A stretch of 64,000 nucleotides of DNA from Ascidiaceihabitans sp. (GTDB lineage Bacteria; Pseudomonadota; Alphaproteobacteria; Rhodobacterales; Rhodobacteraceae), in NCBI GenBank assembly GCA_028825475.1, contig JAPKAB010000001.1:172709-236708 (forward strand), in the 5' to 3' direction. This document shows positions 18,042 through 27,274 of this stretch, piece after piece (the first letter of the stretch is position 1; every line of letters begins with the position of its first letter). Under the pieces are notes generated by a model. The model was not told where the DNA came from. It saw only the letters and a list, made by a program, of their open reading frames with translations, and made no database searches. The position numbers and the translations under genes were made by a program.

Positions 18042-19441
18042 AGCAATATCATCGCAGCAAGACCAAGGAATGCAAAGAAGCCAACGATGTCAGTCACCGT
18101 TGTCACAAACGCACCCGACGCAAGCGCAGGGTCAATGCCCCAGCGTTCTAGCAGCACAGGAATTACCGTGCCCGCAAAACCGGCAACAACCATATTCACA
18201 ACCATCGCCGCAGCGATCACAGCCCCCAGCATCGGGGAGCCAAACCAAATAATTCCAACCACTGCCATCACAATGGCAAAGATCAAACCATTTACCAGTC
18301 CAACCAACACTTCACGACGCAAAACGCGCCAAACGTTCGCACTGGTCAAATCCTTAGTTGCAATCGCACGCACTGCAACGGTCAAAGACTGCGTTCCAGC
18401 ATTGCCGCCCATGGATGCCACAATAGGCATCAACACCGCCAAGGCCACGATTTGTGTGATCGCCATTTCAAATTGCGCAATCACCATCGAGGCGGCAATC
18501 GAAGTGATCAAGTTAACCGCCAACCATGGCATACGCTGTTTAGTTGTCTCAATGACGCGGTCAGACAGCGATCCCTCACCAACACCCGCTAGACGCATGA
18601 TGTCTTCTTCGTGCTCGTCATCCAGAACAGCCATCGCATCATCAATGGTAATCAGACCGATCAATCGGCCCTCGCCATCAACAACGGGGGCAGAAATTAG
18701 GTGGTATTGGTTAAAGGCATAGGCGACGTCACCTTCATCCTGATCCGCAGGAATGATTTGGAACACGTCCTCAACGATCGAGGTAAGTAAAACCTCACGC
18801 TTTGAACGCATAATCTTACCTAGCGTAACATTACCAATCGGATGCAGGCGCGGATCAACCAACACAAGATGATAGAATTGATCAGGCAAGGCATCTGGAT
18901 CGGAGCCGCGCAAATAATCAATCGCCTCGCCTACAGTCCAATGCTCTGGGGCCATAACGACCTCGCGCTGCATCAATCGACCAGCTGAGAACTCAGGATA
19001 GCTTAGGGCTTGTTCAACCGCTGCACGATCAACGTCTTCAAGAACCTCAAGGATCGCCTCTTGCTGCGTTTCACGCAGGTCTTCGACCAGATCCACAACA
19101 TCGTCACTGTCCAAGTCGCGCACGGCTTCGGCCAACACTTGAGGCGTCAGGACCCCAATAACCTCTTCCCGGATGCTCTCATCCAGCTCTGACAGAATGT
19201 CACCGTCAAACTCACGATCGTACAGACGGATCAAACGCGAGCGATCAAACGCATTGATCTGCTCCAAAAGGTCAGCAATATCAGCGGCGTGCAGAGGGTC
19301 CATCAGCTCGCTAAGCTTAGCCTTATCCTCAATATCCACAGCATACAGGATCGCACTGACGTTTTTACGGTTCAGCAGATACGCATCGTCTTCACGTACG
19401 TTCTCTGGCCCTTCGGCGGATATTTGGGTGTTTTCGCTCAT
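18038..19441 (-). CDS. mgtE: MgtE magnesium transporter
   Basis: 467 residues from ATG 19441 (MSENTQIS); the frame extends to 19549 but would overlap the divergent guanine deaminase gene. Domain order is MgtE N-terminal superhelix (about 25-130), two CBS domains (about 135-255, including DDAMAVLDDEHEEDIMRLAG at the end) and five C-terminal helices with the ion pathway motif PIVASMGGNAGTQSLT. Cytoplasmic domains gate the channel by magnesium in known members. The 96-base region upstream shows no recognisable magnesium riboswitch. Confidence 0.95.
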   Translation of the reverse strand: MSENTQISAEGPENVREDDAYLLNRKNVSAILYAVDIEDKAKLSELMDPLHAADIADLLEQINAFDRSRLIRLYDREFDGDILSELDESIREEVIGVLTPQVLAEAVRDLDSDDVVDLVEDLRETQQEAILEVLEDVDRAAVEQALSYPEFSAGRLMQREVVMAPEHWTVGEAIDYLRGSDPDALPDQFYHLVLVDPRLHPIGNVTLGKIMRSKREVLLTSIVEDVFQIIPADQDEGDVAYAFNQYHLISAPVVDGEGRLIGLITIDDAMAVLDDEHEEDIMRLAGVGEGSLSDRVIETTKQRMPWLAVNLITSIAASMVIAQFEMAITQIVALAVLMPIVASMGGNAGTQSLTVAVRAIATKDLTSANVWRVLRREVLVGLVNGLIFAIVMAVVGIIWFGSPMLGAVIAAAMVVNMVVAGFAGTVIPVLLERWGIDPALASGAFVTTVTDIVGFFAFLGLAAMILL

Positions 19442-19537
19442 GTTGATCAAACCATATGCGGGGGGCGAGATAGTGACAATGGGATGCGCTTGCGAAATAT
19501 CATTTACCGTATGACCCAGCCGGATTAGGTATGGTCC

Positions 19538-20848
19538 ATGACAAATCAAAAATTACTTTGCGGTCAGGTTTTGACCTATTCTGGCGACCCCTTTGTAGGG
19601 GCATGGCAAGACGCTGTTCACGTTAACAGCTCCGGTGGTGTCTTGATCCGAGACGGCGTGATTGAAGCCATAGGCAATGCGGCCACGTTGCAGGCCACAC
19701 ATCCAGACGCGCAAGTGACGCAATACGGTGAAAAGCTTATTCTGCCCGGGTTTGTCGACGCGCATGTCCATTACCCACAGACCGGGATCATCGCGAGTTG
19801 GGGCAAACGTCTGATTGATTGGCTCAACACCTATACCTTCCCAGAAGAAATGCGGTTTGGGGATCCAGCGTACGCGGCTGAAATCGCAGGGCGTTATCTG
19901 GACCTGACGCTGTCCAACGGGACAACCACCGTTTGCTCTTATGCAACCATCCACCCCGAAAGCGTGGACGCAATATTTGAAGCCGCGCTTGCGCGTGGCC
20001 AACGGGTTGTTGCGGGTAAAACCTGCATGGACAGAAATGCGCCCGATGGGCTGCGCGATACTGCACAGTCGGCATATGATGATAGCCTCGCATTGATTGA
20101 GAAGTGGCATGGCGTTGAGCGTGCCCATTACGCGATCACACCTCGTTTTTCCCCCACCTCGACCGTTGAACAACTTGAGACCTTGGGCGCACTATGGGCG
20201 AAGCGGCCCGAAGTATTGATGCAAACGCACCTAAGCGAACAAGTTGATGAAATCGAATGGGCCAAAGGGATGTACCCTGACGCCCGTGATTATCTAGACA
20301 CCTATGAGGCATATGGCCTTCTCGGGGAGCGCGGCATCTACGGTCACTCGATCCACATGGAACCACGCGAAATGGACCGCCTGTCCGAAGTGGGGGGCGC
20401 GGTGGTGCATTGCCCGACTTCAAACACCTTCATCGGTTCAGGTCTGTTTGACATGGCCGCGATGAAAGCACGCTCAATCCCAGTGGGACTGGCAACCGAC
20501 ACAGGTGGTGGGTCATCATTTTCAATGCTGCGCACGATGGCAGCAGCCTATGAAATTGCCCAACTTCGTGGTGTCGCCCTACATGCCAGTCAGTTGCTTT
20601 GGCTGGCGACTGCTGGATCAGCCCGAAGCCTTCATTTGCAAGACCACATTGGTTCTTTGAAAGTTGGCAATGACGCAGACCTTTGTATTCTTGATCTGGC
20701 GTCCACCCCTGCCATTGCACAACGCAGCACGCGGGCGACCGATGTGTGGGAGGCTATCTTCCCAACGCTAATGATGGGAGATGACCGCGCAATTGCAGAT
20801 GTTTGGGTGCAAGGGCAGCTAATTAACAAGGTGCAGCAAGAACCATAA
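19538..20848 (+). CDS. guaD: Guanine deaminase
   Basis: A 436-residue zinc amidohydrolase converting guanine to xanthine and ammonia. Zinc ligands are His76 and His78 in GFVDAHVHYP, further His in MQTHLSEQ and YGHSIHM, and the metal Asp in LATDTGGGSSFS. The KTCMDRNAPDGLRD segment and the ITPRFSPTS segment are specific to guanine deaminases. Divergent from mgtE. Its last 26 bases overlap the end of the convergent CAP-protein gene. A second purine deaminase is encoded just downstream on the other strand. Confidence 0.93.
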   Translation: MTNQKLLCGQVLTYSGDPFVGAWQDAVHVNSSGGVLIRDGVIEAIGNAATLQATHPDAQVTQYGEKLILPGFVDAHVHYPQTGIIASWGKRLIDWLNTYTFPEEMRFGDPAYAAEIAGRYLDLTLSNGTTTVCSYATIHPESVDAIFEAALARGQRVVAGKTCMDRNAPDGLRDTAQSAYDDSLALIEKWHGVERAHYAITPRFSPTSTVEQLETLGALWAKRPEVLMQTHLSEQVDEIEWAKGMYPDARDYLDTYEAYGLLGERGIYGHSIHMEPREMDRLSEVGGAVVHCPTSNTFIGSGLFDMAAMKARSIPVGLATDTGGGSSFSMLRTMAAAYEIAQLRGVALHASQLLWLATAGSARSLHLQDHIGSLKVGNDADLCILDLASTPAIAQRSTRATDVWEAIFPTLMMGDDRAIADVWVQGQLINKVQQEP

Positions 20849-21248
20849 CCCAATAGTTGTCAGGTCCACGGGCCAGGCCAAATTCACCCGCCTTTTTATG
20901 GGTCATGTTCTTGTAGTGCCCTTTGGATGTTTTCCAGCCCGCCATCACCTCTTCAAGGCTTTGCTGACCACGCGCGATATTTTCTGCTACAAAGCACCAC
21001 TTGTACCCTTGCGCGGTTGTGCGATCCCCGATGGATGATCCGTTTGCGCCGGTGTGGCTAAAATAGCCTTGGCTTGCCATGTCATTGGCATGTGCAGCTG
21101 CAACTGCCTCAAGCTGTGGGGAATAGCGAATTGCCTTGCGACGTTTCTCTTTGCGGATTTCGTTGATGATCAGCGTTGCTGCAGGATCAGAAAAAGCGGG
21201 GCTTCCGATGGAAAACGAAAGCAAAATCACTACAAACAGATACTTCAT
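20823..21248 (-). CDS. Secreted CAP (SCP/PR1-like) domain protein
   Basis: 141 residues with a clear signal peptide (residues 1-20, FVVILLSFSIGSPAFS) and a CAP domain with the motifs LEAVAAAHANDMASQGYFSHTG and FVAENIARGQQS; C-terminal GEFGLARGPDNYWVMVLAAP completes it. A His-Glu-His-like cavity is suggested by the His in AAAHAND, the Glu in AENIA and the Glu/His around KKAGEFG. Bacterial CAP proteins are exported with unknown, possibly lipid- or wall-related roles. Its ATG overlaps the 8-oxoguanine deaminase stop by four bases, an odd partner for a secreted protein. Confidence 0.88.
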   Translation of the reverse strand: MKYLFVVILLSFSIGSPAFSDPAATLIINEIRKEKRRKAIRYSPQLEAVAAAHANDMASQGYFSHTGANGSSIGDRTTAQGYKWCFVAENIARGQQSLEEVMAGWKTSKGHYKNMTHKKAGEFGLARGPDNYWVMVLAAPC

Positions 21249-22585
21249 AGCTGATCCTTCAAAGCATGTGCCAACTTGTTTTGACGCTTTATGACTGCAT
21301 TCAAATCAATTGTTGTGACCTGACCGTCCCGCACAATTTGGCGTCCCTCGACAATAAGATGCCTCACCTTAGTTGGCCCCGCCAACAACAATGCCGCACG
21401 ATCCCACGATCCAGCGCTTTCAATACCTGTTGTGTCCCAGATTGCCACGTCACCGCGACAGCCCACAGCCAACCGACCGCATTCAGGACGTCCCAGAACA
21501 TCCGCTCCACCACGTGTTGCGATCTCAAGTGCGGTACGTGCGCTCATCGCATCCGCCCCAAGCGCGACACGCTGCAACAACATCGCTTGACGGGCTTCTG
21601 CAATCAGATTGCCAACATCATTGCTGGCTGATCCATCAACGCCCAGACCAACAGGAACACCCGCATCATACATCCCACGCAACGGCGCAATGCCACTACC
21701 CAAACGGCAATTGGAACACGGGCAATGTGCAACACCCGTTTTCGTGCGCGCAAACATCGCAATTTCTTCGGCGTCCAGTTTGACGCAATGCGCGTGCCAT
21801 ACATCGGGGCCAGTCCAACCCAAGTCTTCGGCATATTGCCCGGGGCGTTTGCCAAATTTCTCAAGACTATAGGCGATGTCCTCATCGTTTTCAGCCAGAT
21901 GGGTGTGCATCATCACGCCCTTGTCACGCGCCAAGATCGCAGCATCGCGCATCAATTCCGTACTGACGGAAAACGGCGAACAAGGGGCCACACCAACGCG
22001 ACACATCGAAGCCGCGGAGGCGTCGTGGAACCCATCAATAACGCGAATGCAATCTTCTAGAATGGCACCTTCCTGCTCAACCAAGCTGTCAGGTGGAAGC
22101 CCACCATCGCTTTCACCGATGCTCATTGCGCCGCGTGTGGGTTGGAAACGAATCCCCAACTCGGCTGCGGCGTGGATTGTGTCCTCAAGCCGTGAACCGT
22201 TGGGGTATAAATATAAATGGTCAGAACTTAACGTGCAGCCTGACAACGCCAACTCCGCCAACCCCACTTGGGCCGACGTGAACATATGATCGGGCGTAAA
22301 GTGTGACCAAATTGGATAAAGCGTTTGCAGCCAGCCAAATAACAACGCGTCTTGGCCACCCGGAACCGCGCGTGTCAGCGTCTGGTACAAGTGATGGTGT
22401 GTGTTCACCAAGCCAGGTGTGACTACGCATCCCACAGCGTTGATAACTTCGCCAGTTGTCCTCAGACCATGCCCAACCTCAACGATTTGACCGTCACGGA
22501 TAAAAACGTCTGCACCGCTTAACTCTCGGCGTGCGTCGTCCATGGTTAGGATCGTATCCGCATTTTGGATTAGAACTTCGGTCAT
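21245..22585 (-). CDS. 8-oxoguanine deaminase (AtzB/TrzN-like amidohydrolase)
   Basis: A 446-residue amidohydrolase. Zinc ligands are in VNTHHHLYQTLTRAV (His63-65), MMHTHLAEN, WHAHCVK and LGVDGSASND. The sequence around QTLTRAVPGGQDALLFGWL and GVAHCPCSNCRLGSG is that of 8-oxoguanine deaminases, which turn 8-oxoguanine into urate; isocytosine deaminase and hydroxyatrazine hydrolase are related alternatives. It lies between a HisN-type phosphatase (four-base overlap) and the CAP protein (four-base overlap), and next to guaD, which supports a purine role. Confidence 0.87.
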   Translation of the reverse strand: MTEVLIQNADTILTMDDARRELSGADVFIRDGQIVEVGHGLRTTGEVINAVGCVVTPGLVNTHHHLYQTLTRAVPGGQDALLFGWLQTLYPIWSHFTPDHMFTSAQVGLAELALSGCTLSSDHLYLYPNGSRLEDTIHAAAELGIRFQPTRGAMSIGESDGGLPPDSLVEQEGAILEDCIRVIDGFHDASAASMCRVGVAPCSPFSVSTELMRDAAILARDKGVMMHTHLAENDEDIAYSLEKFGKRPGQYAEDLGWTGPDVWHAHCVKLDAEEIAMFARTKTGVAHCPCSNCRLGSGIAPLRGMYDAGVPVGLGVDGSASNDVGNLIAEARQAMLLQRVALGADAMSARTALEIATRGGADVLGRPECGRLAVGCRGDVAIWDTTGIESAGSWDRAALLLAGPTKVRHLIVEGRQIVRDGQVTTIDLNAVIKRQNKLAHALKDQL

Positions 22586-23385
22586 GGGAATTCTCTCAAA
22601 ATTGCCAACGCTTCCGCTTGGATTTCAGGGTTTGCTGCAGCAAGGGCTCGACCACCATTATGGGCTGGGCCGCCTTGCCAATCGGTGACAATGCCGCCTG
22701 CCCCGTGAATTAATCCAATAGGACCTTGAATATCGTATGAGTTCAACGAGGCCTCAATCACTAGATCAATTTGACCCGCCGCTAACAGTGCATAGGCATA
22801 ACAATCCATGCCATAGCGGGTCAGCAGGGCTTTTTCAGCCACGGCTTCAAAACCTGCCCGTTCTGTCAGGGAACCCACCTCAGGAAATGTTGTGAAAACA
22901 GTCGCTTCAGATAATGGGCGTGGCAAACGTGTTTGGATTGCGCCCTCGCCATGTGGGCCAACAAAGTTAGCACCTTGCGGCGTGCCAATAAAGCGTTCAC
23001 CGATATAAGGTTGATCGATCACGCCAATCTGCGGGCCAGCATCATCCCCAACCGCGATCAAGACGCCCCATGTCGGCGTGCCGGATACAAAGCCACGTGT
23101 TCCATCGATTGGATCCAAAACCCAAGTCAGGCCACTGGTGCCGGATTTTGCTCCATACTCTTCACCAAGGATTGCATCATCAGGACGCATTTGGGCCAAA
23201 AGATCGCACATCGCTCGTTCTGCGGCTTTATCAGCGACAGTGACCGGATCAAATCCAGTCGCCAGTTTGTTTTCTGCCGATAGCCCAGCAGAACGAAAGT
23301 GAGGGAGGATGACAGCGCGTGCAACATCAGCCAAAGCATTGGCGACGGATACAAGTTCGTCGTGAATTTCAGGTCTATATGTCAT
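22582..23385 (-). CDS. hisN: Inositol-monophosphatase family enzyme, HisN-type histidinol-phosphatase
   Basis: 267 residues from ATG 23385 (MTYRPEIHDE). Lithium-sensitive phosphatase motifs are complete: GFDPVTVADKAAE, GEEYG and WVLDPIDGTRGFVSG, with late metal Asp in NSYDIQGP. The DPIDGTRGF form is closer to HisN histidinol-phosphatases than to plain inositol monophosphatases. If so it makes histidinol in histidine biosynthesis, but no other his genes are near, and the tight coupling with the purine deaminase leaves other phosphate esters, such as nucleotides, possible. Confidence 0.8.
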   Translation of the reverse strand: MTYRPEIHDELVSVANALADVARAVILPHFRSAGLSAENKLATGFDPVTVADKAAERAMCDLLAQMRPDDAILGEEYGAKSGTSGLTWVLDPIDGTRGFVSGTPTWGVLIAVGDDAGPQIGVIDQPYIGERFIGTPQGANFVGPHGEGAIQTRLPRPLSEATVFTTFPEVGSLTERAGFEAVAEKALLTRYGMDCYAYALLAAGQIDLVIEASLNSYDIQGPIGLIHGAGGIVTDWQGGPAHNGGRALAAANPEIQAEALAILREFP

Positions 23386-23429
23386 GAAAAAAGGGGTGCC
23401 ATTTTGCCCCCCAAATTGCAATCATTCTC

Positions 23430-23454
23430 AGCAGGCTTATTGCGCAAGCCTGCT
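23430..23454. other. Nine-base-pair hairpin between the XRE gene and hisN
   Basis: AGCAGGCTT (23430-23438) and AAGCCTGCT (23446-23454) are perfect arms with a seven-base loop, 26 bases beyond the XRE stop. No T-run follows on the minus strand (there is one at about 23465 on the plus strand), so it may be a poor or factor-assisted terminator for the XRE gene. Confidence 0.45.
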
Positions 23455-23480
23455 GTACGTCAGTTTTTAAATTGCAAATA

Positions 23481-23867
23481 TTAAGCTGCGTCGCCCAAAA
23501 CACGGGCAAGATCAAATACGCGACGGCGTTGATGTGCAGGGATCGCATAGTACGAACGCACAAGGTCCATGACTTCTTTGTTGTTCATAAAATCAGCAGG
23601 AGCTTGCTCCGTCGCGGGTTCTTTTACTGTTTCACGCGGTACTGACTGCTCAATCCCATCAAAGAAATGGGCGGCAGGTGCGCCAAGTGCTTCAGCGATA
23701 TCCCACAATCTAGACGCGCTCACACGGTTTGCACCCGTCTCGTATTTTTGAATTTGTTGGAACTTAATACCAACGATTTCAGCAAGTTGCTGTTGTGTCA
23801 TTCCAACAAGCCAACGTCGCTGGCGCATTTTCAGACCTACGTGGATATCAACATTGTGCGGCATCAT
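23481..23867 (-). CDS. XRE-family helix-turn-helix regulator
   Basis: About 128 residues. The HTH spans roughly residues 14-65 (GMTQQQLAEIVGIKFQQIQKYETGANRVSA), followed by an acidic linker and a C-terminal helix (EVMDLVRSYYAIPAHQRRRVFDLARVLGDAA). This layout is common in alphaproteobacterial SinR-like regulators controlling cell-cycle, motility or polysaccharide genes. ATG ATG at 23867/23864 follows TTTTGGA, which favours these over the TTG at 23876. It is monocistronic; targets are unknown. Confidence 0.85.
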   Translation of the reverse strand: MMPHNVDIHVGLKMRQRRWLVGMTQQQLAEIVGIKFQQIQKYETGANRVSASRLWDIAEALGAPAAHFFDGIEQSVPRETVKEPATEQAPADFMNNKEVMDLVRSYYAIPAHQRRRVFDLARVLGDAA

Positions 23868-24138
23868 AATTTCCAAAACTCGACCCCGAAGGGTAACTCA
23901 TTCAATTCCTTCAAACAGCGACGACGAAAGCACCCACTTCGTACAGTGGAACACCTTCTCGTTGCGGTCGAACTATTGATGTCGGACGTTACGTCATAAA
24001 TCAACGGCCTCACAGCGGGGAAAAAATGCATTTTAGTCCCAGTTCGCGCATGAATCAAACACGGGTTAGATGCCAAGCCTGACGAAACACATAAAAAATA
24101 GCTTATTGGTTGCCGTTAAGCGATATCCTGATTTCGGC

Positions 24139-25014
24139 CTAGGCAGCGCTTAGCTTCACCTTTTCGTTGCCCCGAAAGGCACGACGCAACATATCAGCCA
24201 GAGAATCGTGGACCACGCCCTTAGAACCGCCTGAACCATATAGATTAACCTTCTGGGCGGGCAGTTCTGGAAGGCTGTTATTGTGGTCGATTCGTTCCAG
24301 ATGTGGCGGCTCTGTGCCCTCAAGCATCGTATGCACCGCCAAATCGGCACTCACGGTTGCCTCGATCGTGCGATCGCTCTCTGTTTCAACTACGACATCC
24401 CAGTCAATTCCAGCGCCATCCAATCCCTCAATCACTGTGGGGCGAAACGCACATTTAAAACCGAATGCCAGCTTGAGCGGGCGATGACGCCACGCTGACC
24501 CACTTGGGGCACCGATCCAGCACAGCGGCTTGGTGCAAAGCGTTTCACCACCGGTCCCCACTTGGGTTTCGGTCGTCAGGATCAAATCACAAGTACCCTT
24601 GCTGAATTCTTCAAACAACAGCCGCGTATATGATGTACGCAACTGAACCCGCACGCGTGGAAAGGCGCTGTTGAACTGCTTTAGAACCTGCGGAATAACC
24701 GGATAAACGATGTCATGCGGTACACCCAAGGTGATTTGCCCCTCGTATGCCTGATCTGTCAGGCGTGTCATAACCTCGTCATTCAGGGCCACCATACGGC
24801 GCGCGTAGACCAACAGCTGCTCCCCTGACGCTGTCAATGCAATGGTGCGGCCAGAACGATCCAACAACTCAAGTCCCAATAATTCCTCAAGCCGCTTAAG
24901 CTGCATAGACACAGCCGACTGCGTCAAATGCAGGAAGCCCGCTGCCCGTGTTACACCGCCCGCTTCGGCAACCGCCACAAACGAGCGCAGCGTCGTTACA
25001 TCCAAATTCCGCAT
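24139..25014 (-). CDS. LysR-family transcriptional regulator
   Basis: 291 residues with the LysR winged helix at the N terminus (residues 3-62, FVAVAEAGGVTRAAGFLHLTQSAVSMQLKRLEELLG) and a periplasmic-binding-protein-like effector domain. It is divergent from a DUF1127 gene 128 bases away, and LysR regulators usually act on a divergent neighbour; the DUF1127 gene is therefore the first target to test. The effector cannot be inferred. No neighbouring metabolic operon points to a pathway. Confidence 0.9.
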   Translation of the reverse strand: MRNLDVTTLRSFVAVAEAGGVTRAAGFLHLTQSAVSMQLKRLEELLGLELLDRSGRTIALTASGEQLLVYARRMVALNDEVMTRLTDQAYEGQITLGVPHDIVYPVIPQVLKQFNSAFPRVRVQLRTSYTRLLFEEFSKGTCDLILTTETQVGTGGETLCTKPLCWIGAPSGSAWRHRPLKLAFGFKCAFRPTVIEGLDGAGIDWDVVVETESDRTIEATVSADLAVHTMLEGTEPPHLERIDHNNSLPELPAQKVNLYGSGGSKGVVHDSLADMLRRAFRGNEKVKLSAA

Positions 25015-25142
25015 ACATCACCATCCTTGATATGTCACATCACAACCATTCACTTTCATAATGTAAAGCAATCACGCATACACATCAACAAGTCTTATGC
25101 TTTCAACTCAAACCATCGAAATTCGTTAAGGAAGGAAATACC

Positions 25143-25349
25143 ATGACCCATATTGAACAATGCAGCAGCTTTGCCTCCTCTCCACGCTCGGCCGCCTCTC
25201 TACGTCACCTTTACAACGTTTGGCGCAGTCGCCGCGCGCTTGCAGCATTGGACGAAGCGGCCCTTAAAGACGTCGGACTGACACGTGATGAAGCACAGCG
25301 TGAAGCAACCCGCCCCTTCTGGGACGCGCCTAATACGTGGCGCAAGTAG
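25143..25349 (+). CDS. DUF1127 (YjiS-like) small protein
   Basis: 68 residues with the DUF1127 core at the C-terminal half (LYNVWRSRRALAALDEAALKDVGLTRDEAQREA), a basic helix-turn-helix-like segment rich in Arg. GGAAGG lies just upstream of ATG 25143. In other alphaproteobacteria short DUF1127 proteins influence RNA turnover and phosphate or carbon metabolism and are often stress-induced. Here it is divergent from a LysR gene that may control it. Confidence 0.85.
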   Translation: MTHIEQCSSFASSPRSAASLRHLYNVWRSRRALAALDEAALKDVGLTRDEAQREATRPFWDAPNTWRK

Positions 25350-25489
25350 CACTGGGTTAAACAATCGCTAAAATTGCAGCATGTTTTGGGCAGAATTGAC
25401 TTGAAACATGCGCCCTTCACCCCAATATCTAGAAACATACAAAAGGCAGAGGTTTTTCTGCCCCTAACAGTTTCCTTTGGAGGTCAAAA

Positions 25490-26290
25490 ATGGCTGACGT
25501 GAATACAATCCGCAGCGCGGCAGGTGCAAATGCCGCCAGCATCGACGCGGGTCTGCGCGCCCACATGAATAAAGTTTACGGTCAAATGTCTATCGGCATG
25601 TTGATCACTGCATTGGCAGCTTGGGCCATCGCTGGCTTGGCGGTCACGTCTGACCCGTCAGCTGCAGCAACCAACGCTGAAGGCGCTGTATATGCGCTGC
25701 GCGAGGGTTCTTACCTGACCGGTTTGGGCAGCCTGCTGTACACTTCACCATTGCGCTTCGTCGTCATGTTCGCTCCACTGGCCTTTATCTTCTTTGGCTG
25801 GGGCGCATTGATGAGCCGCGGTTCGGCTGCTGCTGTTCAATTGGGTTTCTTCATCTTTGCCGCCATCATGGGCGTCTCAATGAGCTCAATCTTCTTGGTT
25901 TACACACCGTATTCCATCACACAGACGTTCCTAGTCACAGCAATCGCCTTCGCAGGACTTAGCCTTTATGGTTACACCACGAAGAAAGACCTGTCTGGCA
26001 TGGGTACATTCCTGATGATGGGTGTGATTGGCCTGCTTGTTGCCATGGTTATCAACATCTTCTTGCAGTCTTCTGTAATGATGATGGCGATCTCAGCAAT
26101 CGGTGTTTTGATCTTTGCAGGCCTAACCGCCTACTACACACAAGACATCAAACGCACCTACGTTGCACATGCTCACCACGGTGACCAAGAATGGTTGGAC
26201 AAAGCAGCTTCAGACGGCGCGTTGTCTTTGTACATCTCGTTCTTGAACATGTTCCAGTTCTTGCTGATGTTCATGGGCCAACAAGAATAA
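25490..26290 (+). CDS. Bax inhibitor-1/YccA family membrane protein
   Basis: 266 residues with an N-terminal soluble segment and seven hydrophobic helices; the C-terminal SLYISFLNMFQFLLMFMG with acidic residues in AYYTQDIKR is the family pH/calcium-sensing region. GGAGG precedes ATG 25490. Bacterial relatives act as calcium leak channels or interact with the FtsH protease. It is followed by a strong terminator at 26315 and is monocistronic. Confidence 0.92.
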   Translation: MADVNTIRSAAGANAASIDAGLRAHMNKVYGQMSIGMLITALAAWAIAGLAVTSDPSAAATNAEGAVYALREGSYLTGLGSLLYTSPLRFVVMFAPLAFIFFGWGALMSRGSAAAVQLGFFIFAAIMGVSMSSIFLVYTPYSITQTFLVTAIAFAGLSLYGYTTKKDLSGMGTFLMMGVIGLLVAMVINIFLQSSVMMMAISAIGVLIFAGLTAYYTQDIKRTYVAHAHHGDQEWLDKAASDGALSLYISFLNMFQFLLMFMGQQE

Positions 26291-26314
26291 ACATCAACAC
26301 CATTTGATGTAATC

Positions 26315-26343
26315 AGGGCCGCCCAATTGGGTGGCCCTTTTTC
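26315..26343 (+). terminator. Rho-independent terminator after the Bax-inhibitor gene
   Basis: AGGGCCGCCC pairs with GGGTGGCCCT across an AATT loop, followed by TTTTTC. It lies 24 bases after the stop codon. Confidence 0.9.
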
Positions 26344-26364
26344 GTTTAACGACAGGAGAAGACG

Positions 26365-26673
26365 ATGCTGGAGCTAAGACCAAACTGCGAGTGCTGCGAT
26401 TGCGACCTACCACCAGAAGCAGTCAATGCCATGATCTGCACCTATGAGTGCACGTTCTGCGCAGACTGCGTGAACAACGCCCTTAGTAACGTCTGCCCCA
26501 ACTGTGGTGGAGGCTTTGTTCCGCGCCCCATACGCCCCCTACAGGCGCGTCGGGAGGGGATAAGCCGCCATCACCAGAAACCAAGTCAGGTGCGCGTACA
26601 CACCAAGTACACGCGCGAAGAGTTGATGGCTTTTGCAGCCCTCCACAAAGACACAGCGCCTTCCGATCGCTAA
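26365..26673 (+). CDS. DUF1272 cysteine-rich zinc-ribbon protein
   Basis: 102 residues. The N-terminal 55 residues match DUF1272, with four cysteine pairs (CECCDC, MICTYEC, CADC, CPNC) that should bind zinc in a RING-like ribbon. The C-terminal part (about 60-102) is basic and looks disordered. GACAGGAGAAG just before ATG is a strong ribosome binding site. The function is unknown; the start lies about 20 bases after the terminator of the preceding gene. Confidence 0.87.
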   Translation: MLELRPNCECCDCDLPPEAVNAMICTYECTFCADCVNNALSNVCPNCGGGFVPRPIRPLQARREGISRHHQKPSQVRVHTKYTREELMAFAALHKDTAPSDR

Positions 26674-26755
26674 ACCGTAAACCCCACCTGCTCGCGCAGT
26701 GATTTGACTTATCCGCCACACGCAATACGTGAGTATCTGTACGACGGAGAACGAT

Positions 26756-27233
26756 ATGACTGACCCAACCGATGTGATTAATTGGCGGCGCATTGACGCG
26801 ACCACCACCCTATCGGGCCAACCGACAGAGGCACAATTCGCGGCGATCAAGACACTTGGCGTGAGCGATGTCATCAATCTTGGCCCCCATAGCAATCGGG
26901 GCATTGAATGATGAGGCCGGCTATTTAGCCGCCCTAGCCATCGACTATATCTATATCCCCGTAGATTTCGACAACCCAGCCCAAGCAGACTTTGACGCAT
27001 TCTACACAGCACTTGAGCAGCTCAACGGGAAATCGATCCATGTGCACTGTATCTACAACGCCCGCGTCACAGCATTCTTTTATCGTTACGCGATTGAGGG
27101 GTTAGGCGGCGACAGACAACAGGCGTTCAATAGGATGGACGGCATCTGGCGGCCAGGTGGGATCTGGGCCAAATTTATCAACACGCCTGAAGATGGAAAT
27201 CAAAAGAACCGTTACGCTGGCTTCGACTATTAG
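26756..27233 (+). pseudogene. Frameshifted tyrosine-phosphatase-like (DUF442, beta-lactamase-hydrolase-like) protein
   Basis: The frame from ATG 26756 (GGAGA upstream) reads to VINLGPHSNRG and stops at 26909, while the following frame continues with ALNDEAGYLAALAIDYIYIPVDF to 27233. Removing one G from the GGGG run at 26898-26901 joins them as LGPHSNRALNDEAG, which is exactly how the family normally reads. The C-terminal part keeps the phosphatase-like loop VHCIYNARVTAFFYRY (Cys-x4-Arg, the family form). So the gene is either recently broken or a single-base sequence error; no other damage is seen. Confidence 0.82.
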
Positions 27234-27274
27234 TCTTCGGAAGAACCCAACTCCAAATCAGCCACTAAAACGCA

